DNA from: Chionoecetes opilio
Taxonomy: Eukaryota; Arthropoda; Malacostraca; Decapoda; Majidae
DNA: 64,000 nucleotides
Assembly: GCA_016584305.1 (NCBI GenBank)
Contig: JACEEZ010020120.1
Span: 514,570-578,569 of the forward strand
Direction: 5' to 3'
Made by a program: the position numbers and the translations under genes. Of this stretch, positions 12,921 to 23,835 are shown in pieces (within the stretch, counting starts at the first letter, position 1; each line of letters opens with the position of its first letter). The notes beneath the pieces were generated by a model. That model did not search any database, had not been told where the DNA came from, and saw only the letters and a list, made by a program, of their open reading frames with translations.

Positions 12921-14047
12921 ATATATTTTGACGTATATAACTAAAATATTTTGACGTATATAACTAAAATATTTTGACGTATATAACTGTTAAATATTTT
13001 GACGTATATAACTGTTAAATATTTTGACGTATATAACTTAAATATTTTGACGCATATAACTGTTAAATATTTTGACGTATATAACTGTAAAATATTTTGA
13101 CGTATATATCTGTAAAATATTTTGACGTATATAACTAAAATATTTTGACGTATATAACTGTAAAATATTTTGACGTATATAACTAAAATATTTTGACGTA
13201 TATAACTGTAAAATATTTTGACGTATATAACTGTAAAATATTTTGACGTATATAACTGTTAAATATTTTGACGTATATAACTGTAAAATATTTTGACGTA
13301 TATAACTGTAATATTTTGACGTATATAACTGTAAAATATTTTGACGTATATAACTAAAATATTTTGACGTATATAACTGTAAAATATTTTGACGTATATA
13401 ACTGTTAAATATTTTGACGTATATAACTGTTAAATATTTTGACGTATATAACTGTTAAATATTTTGACGTATATAACTGTAAAATATTTTGACGTATATA
13501 ACTGTAAAATATTTTGACGTATATAACTGTAAAATATTTTGACGTATATAACTGTAATACTTTGACGTATATAACTGTTAAATATTTTGACGTATATAGC
13601 TGTTAAATATTTTGACGTATATAACTGTTAAATATTTTGACGTATATAACTAAAATATTTTGACGTATATAACTAAAATATTTTGACGTATATAACTGTT
13701 AAATATTTTGACGCATATAACTGTTAAATATTTTGACGTATATAACTGTTAAATATTTTGACGTATATAACTGTTAAATATTTTGACGTATATAACTGTT
13801 AAATATTTTGACGTATATAACTGTAATATTTTGACGTATATAACTGTAAAATATTTTGACGTATATAACTGTAAAATATTTTGACGTATATAACTAAAAT
13901 ATTTTGACGTATATAACTGTAAAATATTTTGACGTATATAACTAAAATATTTTGATGTATATAACTAAAATATTTTGACGTATATAACTGTAAAATATTT
14001 TGACGTATATAACTGTAAAATATTTTGACGTATATAACTGTAGAATA
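12921..14047. repeat. 46-copy satellite of 23/25-bp units
   Basis: I count about 46 occurrences of the core TTTTGACGTATATAACT. Two unit lengths alternate: 25 bp (core plus GTTAAATA or GTAAAATA) and 23 bp (core plus AAAATA, or GTAATA). Point changes are rare (GACGCATATA twice, GATGTA once, ATAGCT once), so the array is young or homogenised. Each unit carries TGACGT, a CRE half-consensus, next to TATATAA. Confidence 0.95.
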
Positions 14048-14342
14048 TGAAGGTCACTTATCTTTATTTGTTCTTATTTTTTACTGTATGTAGGTGAAAA
14101 TATAAATTATTATTATTATTATTATTTACTGTCTTGAGATGCCACTGCTTGTCTTATGAGTGAAAAAACCCAGTGAGTGAGTGTATTGCAGAGAACAGCA
14201 ACACTATGCAGAGATGTCAGCGGAGTGTTTGCCATAACATTGTGGTTTCGCAAGGCAATGATCTTGTCAACTTGTTTGCCATAACATTGTGGTGTCGCAA
14301 GGCCGTGATCTTGTCAACACTCACACACTATATACTCTGTTT
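14048..14342. repeat. Unique sequence with a 46-bp tandem duplication
   Basis: TGTTTGCCATAACATTGTGG followed by TCGCAAGGC and GATCTTGTCAAC occurs at 14,227-14,271 and 14,272-14,318, about 93% alike. A short ATT run lies near 14,107-14,126. No gene is recognised. Confidence 0.8.
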
Positions 14343-14545
14343 ATTTTAAAGAGGCGAAAAATCCTGACCCCTTGCTGCTTACTAACTGATATTTGATGCC
14401 AGGAGAAGGGAATATTACGGTTCTTCTAAATTTCAGTTGTATTTTATCATAGCTAACCAAGTTATCAGGTAAATATAGGCAACATTTTAACCATGAGACC
14501 TTAAGATAGAACGGAATTTTCGCCTTGGTAACAAGAATAGATTAT
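14343..14545 (-). repeat. Repeat family F, copy 1 (without the poly-A insertion)
   Basis: This stretch matches, in reverse orientation, the sequence at 59,370-59,640 and 59,795-59,815, as well as copies near 44.4 and 47.0 kb (shared motifs GAAAAATCCTGA, CTTGCTGCTTACT, GATATTTGATGCCAGGAGAA, CATGAGACCTTAAG). In this copy GAAAAATCCTGA continues directly into CTTGCTGCTTACT, whereas the other copies have a poly-A-tailed insertion exactly there. Confidence 0.75.
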
Positions 14546-14580
14546 ACATATCAAGACCCCGACTGAGACCCACTTACACG

Positions 14581-14794
14581 TAATACCCCTTGATACCCAG
14601 AACGTAATTTGCATTGTAGTTAGGGTACCATAATTTTTTTTTAATGAATGTAAGAAATATTTTATAGATTATGACCTGTTTAGTATCTTTGTCGACTAAC
14701 TAATTTGGTATATTCAGTTACTTTTCGTAATTGTATAGCTCGACAACATACGATTTTATATAGCAAAGGAAAGATCTGGGCGTGAAGGGGTTAC
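14581..14794 (+). mobile_element. piggyBac-type MITE, copy 1
   Basis: A 214-bp element of the family defined by copies at 19.3, 28.0 and 38.0 kb. Left end ACCCCTTGATACCCAGAACG, right end TCTGGGCGTGAAGGGGTTA. The terminal inverted repeats are decayed on the left, and the flanking TTAA is imperfect (TAAT and TTAC). It has no coding capacity. Confidence 0.8.
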
Positions 14795-15014
14795 AGTTAT
14801 GCACCTAAATCCTTCAATACAATACACATTCCTATAAAATGAGGTCAAAAACAGAACTAGAGAGATAAGAAATCAGATAAATACATAGCAATCTGTAATT
14901 CAGTATATTCAGTGTATTCAATTCAGTATGCAATGTATGAAATGTTATCTTAATACAGAATGCAGTATATGGCTGACAGTGAAATAGTTTAGTTTTATAC
15001 ATTTTTTGTATTAC
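14795..15014. other. Unique AT-rich sequence
   Basis: No gene or repeat recognised apart from a short CAGTATA/ATTCAGT local duplication near 14,895-14,930. Confidence 0.5.
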
Positions 15015-15384
15015 TAGTCTATTTTATTTATTATGGTCAAAGTGCAGTAAGGAAGCCACGCCCCCTGCCTCCCCTTCTATTCTACGGGGCAGCTGATTGG
15101 TGCATTCTTCGTATCATCACTACCAATCACAATAGCTTCACTACTTAACAGCGCGTGACCACTGGACAGAGCAATCTTCACTACAGAGGGAGTTTTAATT
15201 TTGTCACCCTTGTATAGTGAAGATTGCTCTGTCCAGTGGTCACGCCGCTGTTAAGTAGTGAAGATATTGTGATTGGTAGTGATGATACGAGGAATGCACC
15301 AATCAGCTGCCCGGTAGAATAGAAGGGGAGGCAGGGGGCATGGCTTCCTTACTGCATTTTGACCATAATTAAAAAAATAGACTA
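15015..15384. mobile_element. 370-bp foldback MITE
   Basis: Two long inverted arms (15,015-15,185 and 15,211-15,384, each about 171-174 bp, a few mismatches and small indels) surround a 25-nt loop. Matching landmarks are GGTCAAAGTGCAGTAAGGA with TCCTTACTGCATTTTGACC, and GACCACTGGACAGAGCAATC with GATTGCTCTGTCCAGTGGTC. The outermost bases are TAGTCT and AGACTA. It has no coding capacity. A transcript would form a long hairpin and could feed small-RNA pathways (inference). Confidence 0.85.
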
Positions 15385-15498
15385 TAGTGAATCTACAGTG
15401 AAATATAAAATAGGGGTAGGCTACAAATGTGAGTGTGTTCTGAATAACCCGGCGCGTGACTGCCCACAATTTTCTGTTTTTCTATATCTTTTATATTC

Positions 15499-18400
15499 TT
15501 AGCCCCCCTCTTTGTAATTCCCCACTCTTTGTAATTCCCCTTCTTTGTAATTCCCCCTCTTTGTAATCCCCCTTCTTGTAATCCCCCCCTCTTTGTAATT
15601 CCCCTCTTTGTAATTCCCCCTTCTTTGAATTCCCCCTCTTTGTAATTCCCCCCTCTTTGTAATTCCCCTCTTTGTAATTCCCCCCTTTGTAATTCCCCTC
15701 TTTGTAATCCCCTTCTTTGTAATTCCCCCTCTTTGTAATTCCCCCCTCTTTGTAATTCCCCCTTCTTTGTAATTCCCCCTCTTGTATTCCCCCTTCTTTG
15801 TAATTCCCCCTTCTTTGTAATTCCCCTTCTTTGAATTCCCCCTTCTTTGTAATTCCCCCCTCTTTGTAATTCCCCCTTCTTGTAATTCCCCCTTTCTTTG
15901 TAACTCCCCCTTTCTTTGAAACTCCCCTTCGTTTGTAATTCCCCCCCTTTGTAATTCCCCCCTTCTTTGTAATTCCCCCTTCTTTGTAATTCCCCTTCTT
16001 TGTTAATTCCCCCTTCTTTGTATTCCCCCTTCTTTGTAATCCCCCCCTCTTTGTAATCCCCCTTCTTTGTAATTCCCCCTCTTTGTAATTCCCCCTCTTT
16101 GTAATTCCCCCCTCTTTGTAATTCCCCCCTTCTTTGTAATTCCCCCCTTCTTTGTAATTCCCCCTTCTTTGTAATTCCCCCCTTCTTTGTAATTCCCCCT
16201 TCTTTGTAATTCCCCCTTCTTTGTAATTCCCCCTTCTTTGTAATTCCCCCTTTCTTTGTAACTTCCCCCCTTCTTTGTAATTCCCTTCTTTGTAATTCCC
16301 CTTTCTTTGTAACTCCCCCCTTCTTTGTAATTCCCCCCTTCTTTGTAATTCCCCCTTCTTGTAATTCACCCCCTTCTTTGTAATTCCCCCTTCTTGTATT
16401 CCCCTTCTTTGTAATTCCCCCTTCTTTGTAATTCCCCCTTCTTTGTAATTCCCCCCTTCTTTGTAATTCCCCCCTTCTTTGTAATCCCCCCTTCTTTGTA
16501 ATTCCCCCCTTCTTTGTAATCCCCCCTTCTTTGTAATTCCCCCCTTTGTAATTCCCCCCTCTTTGTAATTCCCCCCTTCTTTGTAATTCCCCCCTCTTTG
16601 TAATTCCCCCTTCTTTGTAATTCCCCCTTTCTTTGTAACTCCCCCCTTCTTTGTAATTCCCCCTTCTTTGTAATTCCCCCCTTCTTTGTAATTCCCCCTT
16701 TCTTTGTAACTCCCCCCTTCTTTGTAATTCCCCCTTCTTTGTAATTCCCCCTTCTTTGTAATTCCCCCCTCTTTGTAATTCCCCCCTTCTTTGTAATTCC
16801 CCCCTTCTTTGTAATTCCCCCTTCTTTGTAATTCCCCCTTCTTTGTAATTCCCCCCTTCTTTGTAATTCCCCCCTTCTGTGTAATTCCCCCTTCTTTGTA
16901 ATTCCCCCCTCTTTGTAATTCCCCTTCTTTGTAATTCCCCCCTTCTTTGTAATTCCCCCTTCTTTGTAATTCCCCCTTCTTTGTAATTCCCCTTTGTAAT
17001 TCCCCCTTTCTTTGTAATTCCCCCCTTCTTTGTAATTCCCCCCTTCTTTGTAATTCCCCCCTTTGTAATTCCCCCTTTCTTTGTAATTCCCCCCTTCTTT
17101 GTAATTCCCCCCTTCTTTGTAATTCCCCCCTTCTTTGTAATTCCCCCCTTCTTTGTAATTCCCCCCTCTTTGTAATTCCCCCTTCTTTGTAATTCCCCCC
17201 TTCTTTGTAATTCCCCCCTTCTTTGTAATTCCCCCTTCTTTGTGATTCCCCCTTCTTTGTAATTCCCCCCTTCTTTGTAATTCCCCCTTCTTTGTAATTC
17301 CCCCCTTCTTTGTAATTCCCCCTTCTTTGTAATTCCCCCTCTTTGTAATTCCCCCCTTTTTTGTAATTCCCCCTTTCTTGTAATTCCCCCTTCTTTGTAA
17401 TTCCCCCTCTTTGTAATTCCCCCTTCTTTGTAATTCCCCCCTTCTTTGTAATTCCCCCCTCTTTGTAATTCCCCCTTGCTTTGTAATTCCCCCCTTCTTT
17501 GTAATTCCCCCTTCTTTGTAATTCCCCTCTTCTTTGTAATGCCCCCTTCTTTGTAATTCCCCCCTTCTTTGTAATTCCCCCCTTCTTTGTAAGTTCCCCC
17601 TTCTTTGTAATTCCCCCTTCTTTGTAATTCCCCCTTCTTTGTAATTCCCCCTTCTTTGTAATTCCCCCTCTTTGTAATTCCCCCTTCTTTGTAATTCCCC
17701 CCTTCTTTGTAATTCCCCCTTCTTTGTAATTCCCCCTCTTTGTAATTCCCCCTTCTTTGTAATTCCCCCCTTCTTTGTAATTCCCCCCTTCTTTGTAATT
17801 CCCCCCTTCTTTGTAAGTTCCCCCCTTCTTTGTAATTCCCCCTTCTTTGTAATTCCCCCTTCTTTGTAATTCTCCCCTTCTTTGTAATTCCCCCTTCTTT
17901 GTAATTCCCCCTTCTTTGTAATTCCCCCCTTCTTTGTAATTCCCCCTTCTTTGTAAGTTCCCCTTCTTTGTAATTCCCCCCTTCTTTGTAATTCCCCCTT
18001 CTTTGTAATTCCCCCCTTCTTTGTAATTCCCCCCTTCTTTGTAAGTTCCCCCTTCTTTGTAATTCCCCCCTGCTTTGTAATTCCCCCTTCTTTGTAATTC
18101 CCCCCTTCTTTGTAATTCCCCTTCTTTGTAATTCCCCCTTCTTTGTAATTCCCCCCTTCTTTGTAATTCCCCCCTTCTTTGTAAGTTCCCCCTTCTTTGT
18201 AATTCCCCCCTGCTTTGTAATTCCCCCTTCTTTGTAATTCCCCCCTTCTTTGTAATTCCCCCTTCTTTGTAATTCCCCCCTTCTTTGTAATTCCCCCGTC
18301 TTTGTAATTCCTCCTTCTTTGTAATTCCCCCTGCTTTGTAATTCCCCCCTTCTTTGTAATTCCCCCTTCTTTGTAATTCCCCCTTCTTTGTAATTCCCCC

Positions 18401-19045
18401 CTTCTTTGTAAGTTCCCCCCTTCTTTGTAATTCCCCCCTTCTTTGTAATTCCCCCCTTCTTTGTAATTCCCCCTCTTTGTAATTCCCCCTTCTTTGTAAT
18501 TCCCCCCTCTTTGTAATTCCCCCCTTCTTTGTAATTCCCCCTTCTTTGTAATTCCCCCCTTCTTTGTAATTCCCCCTTCTTTGTAATTCCCCCTTCTTTG
18601 TAATTCCCCCTTCTTTGTAATTCCTCCTTCTTTGTAATTCCCCCCCTTCTTTGTAATTCCCCCCCTTTTTTGTAAGTTCCCCCCTTCTTTGTAATTCCCC
18701 CTTCTTTGTAATTCCCCCCTTCTTTGTAATTCCCCCTTCTTTGTAATTCCCCCCTCTTTGTAATTCCCTCTTCTTTGTAATTCCCCCTTCTTTGTAATTC
18801 CCCCTTCTTTGTAATTCCCCTCTTCTTTGTAATTCCCCCTTCTTTGTAATTACCCCCTTCTTTGTAATTCCCCCTTCTTTGTAATTCCCTCTTCTTTGTA
18901 ATTCCCCCCTTCTTTGTAATTCCCCCTTCTTTGTAATTCCCCCCTTCTTTGTAATTCCCCCTTCTTTGTAATTCCCCTTCTTTGTAATCCCCCTTTCTTT
19001 GTAATTCCCCCCTTCTTTGTAAGTTCCCCCCCCCCCCCCCCCCTT
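15499..19045. repeat. 3.5-kb minisatellite, unit TTCTTTGTAATTCCCCC(C)
   Basis: About 200 copies of a 17-18 bp unit; variation is mostly C-run length (4-6) and T-number. The first 600 bp (15,499-16,100) is more irregular with shorter CTCTTTGTAATTCCC units; the rest is highly uniform. Variants such as AAGTTCCCCC, CTGCTTTG and TTTCTTTGTAACTCC recur at spaced positions, hinting at higher-order blocks. The array ends in a 17-C run at 19,027-19,043. On the minus strand no phase of the unit has a stop, which generates a 1,228-codon frame of GNYKEG, GITKKG and GELQRR repeats that is not a gene. Confidence 0.97.
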
Positions 19046-19165
19046 TTCTCAATAAACTTGCTAAACTTGCTTGCCACAATATAAAAGCGGAAGGGCGGGA
19101 ACAGCGGCTTCATTTGACAGTAACTTAGTAAGGGCATCGCAGCGCACCTCACGGTCTCACCACCC
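19046..19165. other. Unique spacer
   Basis: Short unique sequence between the minisatellite and the nested MITE, including ATATAAAAGCGG near 19,079. No gene recognised. Confidence 0.4.
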
Positions 19166-19591
19166 TTGAAACCCCTTGAGACCCAGAACGTAATTTTCAT
19201 TGTAATTTGGGTACCATTAGACGATTTTAATGAATATAAGCAATGTTTTATAAATATGACCTGTTTAGGATCCTTGTCCACTAGCTAACTTTGGTACATT
19301 AACCCCTTCACACCCAGATCTTCCCTTTGCTATAAAAAAAAATGTATGTTGTCGAGCCATAAAATTACGAAAAGTAACTGAATATACCAAGTTAGTTAGT
19401 GGACAAGGATACTAAACTGGTCATAGCTATTAAAATATTGCTGATAGTCACAACAAAATATATAATGGTACCCAAATTACAATGGAAATTACGTTATGGG
19501 TCTGAAGGGGTTAAGCTATTTTTTGTAATTTTATGGCTAACAACAGATGATTTTATATAGCAAAGGAAAGATCTGGGCGTGAAGGGTTTAA
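19166..19591 (+). mobile_element. piggyBac-type MITE, copy 2 (host of a nested copy)
   Basis: The left part (ACCCCTTGAGACCCAGAACG to TTTGGTACA, 19,166-19,298) and right part (GCTATTTTTTGTAATTTTAT to TCTGGGCGTGAAGGGTTTAA, 19,515-19,591) together equal one full MITE. Uninterrupted copies have ATATTAAGTTACTTTTCG at the junction, which contains the TTAA used as target. The right end keeps TTAA at 19,588-19,591; the left end is decayed. Confidence 0.9.
19299..19514 (-). mobile_element. piggyBac-type MITE, copy 3 (nested)
   Basis: A complete 216-bp copy in reverse orientation inside copy 2, flanked by exact TTAA on both sides (19,299-19,302 and 19,511-19,514). Termini are CCCCTTCACACCCAGA and TCTGAAGGGG. 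TTAA duplication with termini beginning CCC is the hallmark of the piggyBac superfamily. It has no transposase and must have been mobilised in trans. Confidence 0.92.
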
Positions 19592-19659
19592 TACCTCCTC
19601 GCTTCACACAGAATAACAGCCTGAAAAGAATACTTCTGAAACTTTTAATCTGTCTCCCC

Positions 19660-21056
19660 CCCTCTCCCTCTCTCTCTCTCTCTCCCTCTCCCCTTCTCGC
19701 TCTTTCCCTCCCACCACCACCAACACCATCGACGCCACGCCACCCAAGAGTTATTTATTCAGGTGTTCCTTTATTCAAGTCATGGCAGTGTATGCATCAA
19801 GGGTGCAGAGAAAGTTTTGTTGTACTGACACGGGATTCAAAGGACGGACTCATGGTGCGCCTCCCTTCATCCATCCTTCCTTCCCTCCTTTCCCTTCCTT
19901 CCTTCCCTCCTTTCTCTTCCTTCCTTCCCTCCTTTCCCTTCCTTCCTTCCCTCCTTTCTCTTCCTTCCTTCCCTCCTTTCTCTTCCTTCCTTCCCTCCTT
20001 TCTCTTCCTTCCTTCCCTCCTTTCTCTTCCTTCCTTCCCTCCTTTCTCTTCCTTCCTTCCCTCCTTTCCCTTCCTTCCTTCCCTCCTTTCTCTTCCTTCC
20101 TTCCTCCTTTCTCTTCCTTCCTTCCCTCCTTTCTCTTCCTTCTTTCCTTCCCTCTACCACATCGTTCTTACTTCCCTCCCTTTTCTTCTTCCTTCCTTCC
20201 CTCCTTCCATCCCTGATTTCCTTCCTTCCTTTCACATCTCCCCTCCATCACACCCTTCTTTCATTTCATCCCCCTTCTTCCTTCCATCCCCCCTTCCTTC
20301 CTTACCTCCTTTCCCCCCTTCCTTCCTTCCCTCCCTTCCCCCCTTCCTTCTTTCCCCTTCTTCCCTCCATCACACCCTTCTTATCTTTCATCCTTCCTTC
20401 TTCCTTCCATCCCTCCTTCCTTTCTTCCCTTCCTTCCATCACACCCGTATTTCCTTTCACCCTCCCTTCTTCCTTCCATCCCTTCATCCTCCCTTCTTCC
20501 TTCCCTCCTTTCCCTCCCTTCTTTCCTTCCCTCTATCACACCCTTCTTACTTCCCTCCCTTTTTTCTTCCTTCTTTTCCTCCTTCCTTCTTTCCTTTCTC
20601 TTCATCCTTCCTTCCTTTCATCCTCCCCGTCCCGAAGGCCGTATGGCTTCGTATGGGCTGCTTACACAAATTATGTTATATAACTTTATTAACGTATGTA
20701 TTATGGTAAGCATATTAAAGTGTTTCAAGTGTTTCAAGTGTTTCCCTTCTTCCTTCCACGTTCCATCCCTTCATCCTCCCTTCTTCCTTTCCCTTCTTCC
20801 TTCCTTCCCTTCCTTCCATCACACCCTTTTTTCCTTTCATCCTTCCTTCTTCCTTCTATCCCTTCTTCCTTCCATCCCTTCTTCCTTCCTTCCCTTCCCT
20901 CCATCACTTCCTTCTTTCCTTTCATCCTTCCATCTGCCTTCCATTCCTTCATCCTTCCTTCCTTCCCTCCTTCACACCGTCCTTTCCTTTTTGAATTCCT
21001 TCCCTCCCTTCTCTTCCTTCCTTCCTTCCTTCCTTCCCTCCCTCCCTTCCTTCCTC
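19660..21056. repeat. CTTCCTTCCCTCCTTT pyrimidine minisatellites
   Basis: 19,855-20,635 and 20,745-21,056 are CTTCC/CCTCC arrays with a ~17-bp unit (TTCCTTCCCTCCTTTCTC) in the first part and looser CATCACACCC-containing units later. A unique interval lies at 20,636-20,744 and 19,700-19,854. Ser/Pro/Phe-rich and Lys/Arg/Gly-rich frames on either strand are artefacts. Long homopurine-homopyrimidine DNA can adopt triplex structure. Confidence 0.92.
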
Positions 21057-21406
21057 GTCTACATTAAAACAGTCAGTCATACAGAATCATCACTACAAAA
21101 TGTTGAGTTATTTAGATGTTCTCTTTCCCACACCCTTAATTAGTTGCCACCGTTTGTTTACCTCACGTCATCTATTTTCAAGGGGGAACCATGTTGTTTA
21201 CCCTTCTCTTCCTTGTACCCCAAAAATATCTTGTTTACAGTGGTAGTACGTACTTGCCTTGACTAACTTGACTAACTTCTAACTAACTTCTAACTTGACT
21301 TATTTATTTATTAGGGCTTACTCCTTGCACTTTTCTCTCCATATAATGAATGACATTTGAGTTCCTTTTATCCATTGAAGAAGAAAAACGGAAGATACAG
21401 CATAAT
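21057..21406. other. Unique sequence, no gene recognised
   Basis: AT-rich with short local TAACTTGACTAACTTC duplications near 21,262-21,300. Confidence 0.5.
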
Positions 21407-21465
21407 GGACAACTTTATATCGATCTTAAGACACTGAACTGAAAGTGTTTTTTTTACTTTCTTGT

Positions 21466-21519
<54 letters not shown>

Positions 21520-22075
21520 GGTGGGTGGGTGGTGGGTTGGGTGGGTGGGTGGGTGGGGGGGTTGAGGGTGGGTGGGTGGGTGGGTGGGTGGGTGGGTGGG
21601 TGGGTGGGTGGGTGGGTGGGTGGGTGGGTGGGTGGGTGTGGGTGGGTGGGTGGGTGGGTGGGTGGGTGGGTGGGTGGTGGGCGGGTGGGTGGGGGGGCGG
21701 GTGGGTGGGTGGGCGGGTGGTGGGTGGGCTGGGTGGGGGGGTGGGGGGGGGGGGGGGGGGGGGGGGCAGGGAAAAGGGTTGCCCGTACGAGTAAACAATA
21801 ACGAGGGAGATAAACAAAAATCCTTCTGGTATTCTTCACGTTTTAAGGAGTCTTGCGTCTCTCTCTCTCTCTCTCTCCATCACCCGCCGACTCCCTCCTC
21901 CATCATCCAACCTCCCATTCATCTCAGATTTCTATCCATCTCCTTTAATCAACTACACAGACCCAGGTACCCAGTCGAGGGCTAAGCCAGTCAGTCACCC
22001 AGTCACCCAGTCATAATAGACAACTTAATATCGATCTTAAGACACTGAACTGAAGGTTTTTTTTACTTTCTTGTG

Positions 22076-22080
<5 letters not shown>
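21407..22080. repeat. 64-bp direct repeat, each copy leading into a (GT)n tract
   Basis: ATCGATCTTAAGACACTGAA continues into CTGAA and TTTTTTTACTTTCTTGTGG at 21,407-21,467 and again at 22,018-22,076, about 92% alike. Each copy runs straight into a GT microsatellite. This pattern fits duplication of a microsatellite with its flank, or two insertions of one element with a GT tail. The sequence between (21,771-22,017) is unique. Confidence 0.8.
21463..21770. repeat. (GT)n-(GGGT)n-poly(G) array
   Basis: GT x24, then GTGG/GGGT units to about 21,740, then a G-run of about 21 around 21,748-21,768. Hundreds of plus-strand GGG runs are separated by one to three bases, ideal for G-quadruplex formation. 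All frames on both strands are open (Val/Gly/Trp or Pro/Thr/His) and are not genes. Confidence 0.95.
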
Positions 22081-22158
<78 letters not shown>

Positions 22159-22510
22159 AGTCAGTCAGCCACCCAGTCAGTCAACCAGTCAGCCACCAAG
22201 TCCGCCACCCAGTCAGTCAGTCAACCACACAGTCAGTCAGTCAACCAACCAGTCAGTCAGCCAGTCTGCCAACCAATCAGTCAGCCACCCAGTCAGTCAG
22301 TCAGCCAACCAGTCAGTCAGCCAACCAGTCACTCGGTCAGCCAACCAGTTAGTCAGCCAACCAGTCAGCCACCCGGTCAGTCAGTCAGCCAACCAGTCAG
22401 CCACCAAGTCAGTCACCCAGTCAGCCAACCAGCCAACCAGTCAGTCGACAAGCCACCTAATCATACTCAAGTAACCAGTGTGTGTGTGTGTGTGTGTGTG
22501 TGTGTTAAGT
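22076..22510. repeat. (GT)n then CAGTCAGTCAGCCAACC minisatellite
   Basis: GT x39 (22,077-22,155), then about 300 bp of CAGT/CAAC/CAGC units (CAGTCAGTCAGCCAACCAGT and variants), then a short GT tract (22,480-22,505). All three forward frames are open, giving Ser/Gln/Val/Pro repeats. Confidence 0.95.
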
Positions 22511-23175
22511 GTTTCCCTGCTTCACAATAATTGCTTTCTAACTCAATTCAAGCGTCGTGTTGGTGCTGCGACGAGAATGCAACACAACGGCAAAACAAAA
22601 TTGTCATGTTGTGTTTAGAATTGTACACATGCAATACTGAGACACACACACACAACACACTAAGTAACACAAAAGTGGAATGTGATGCAACAGTAAACAT
22701 GAGAAACAACACAACGGTAGGTACGCAACACAGCAATCTAACGGTACACAATGGAAAGAAACACAACCTTGAAAGAGATAACCATGCAACACAACATTAA
22801 TGAAAAGCAACGAGTTTGAATGGAAAAAAAGCAATCAAACGCAACACAAATGAATGAAAAACAACGTATGAGTGACAAAAAAACCAATGAAACGCAACAC
22901 AAATTAATGAAAAACAACGTATGAGTGACAAAAAACCAATGAAACGCAACACAAAGGAATGAAAAGCAACACAAATTAAAGAAAAAAGCAATCAAACGCA
23001 ACACAAATGAATGAAAAACAATGAATATAAATGAAAAAAAAGCAATCAAACGCAACGCAAATGAAAGAAACACAACGCAAAGGAGTGAAAAACCCCCCAA
23101 TGAAATGCAACACAAATGAATGAAAAACAACGAATATGAGTGAAAAAAGCAATCAAACGCAACACAACTTTCCTT
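22511..23175. repeat. A-rich GCAATCAAACGCAACACAAA minisatellite
   Basis: From about 22,800 the unit GCAATCAAACGCAACACAAA plus TGAATGAAAAACAACG and TATGAGTGACAAAAAA repeats 7-9 times with block shuffling; related CAACACA-rich sequence extends back to about 22,560. The minus-strand Phe/Cys/Leu-rich frames repeat with the unit and are artefacts. Confidence 0.85.
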
Positions 23176-23281
23176 GGCGCGCTTTTGTTTCTTGGTATCA
23201 TTTCATTCAGTCGCTTTTCTTGTTACTGTTTTTGTTACTTTTGCCTTTGTTTACTGTTTGCTGTTTATGCCTCTGCTCCGA

Positions 23282-23284
23282 AGA

Positions 23285-23371
<87 letters not shown>

Positions 23372-23452
23372 AAATAGTAGTAGAAATAGTAGTACTAGTA
23401 GTAGTTGTAGTATTATTATTATTATTAGTAGTAGTAGTAGTAGTGGTAGAAG

Positions 23453-23496
<44 letters not shown>

Positions 23497-23524
23497 TGTA
23501 GTAGTAGTAGTTGTAGTAGTAGTT

Positions 23525-23555
<31 letters not shown>

Positions 23556-23660
23556 AAGTAGAAGTAGAAGTAGAAGTAGAAGTAGCAGTAGTAGTAGTAG
23601 TAGTAGTAGTAGTAGAGTAGTAGTAGTAGTAGTAGTAGAGTAGTAGTAGTAGTAGTAATA
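23282..23660. repeat. (GTA)n microsatellite, interrupted
   Basis: About 120 GTA/TAG triplets with GAA, TTG and ATT interruptions. Poly-Val, poly-Ser, poly-Tyr, poly-Leu and poly-Thr frames are artefacts. Confidence 0.95.
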
Positions 23661-23753
23661 TAATTTCCAATCATCAGACGTAGAAAAAAATGGATTCAAA
23701 CTTACTAATGGAGGAAAATATGGAGGATATGGAGAAGGCATTTTATGGATGGC

Positions 23754-23835
<82 letters not shown>

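Noticed and set aside
12921..14047. Regularly spaced short repeats, considered as a CRISPR array.
   Set aside because: The units are contiguous with no unique spacers, and the genome is eukaryotic.
15393..19079. A 1,228-codon minus-strand open frame of GNYKEG/GITKKG/GELQRR repeats.
   Set aside because: It is the translation of a 17-18 bp minisatellite with no stop in any phase; the frame switches phase at each length change and has no non-repeat domain.
22604..23130. Phe/Cys/Leu-rich minus-strand frames resembling transmembrane proteins.
   Set aside because: They repeat with the A-rich minisatellite unit and appear in more than one phase.
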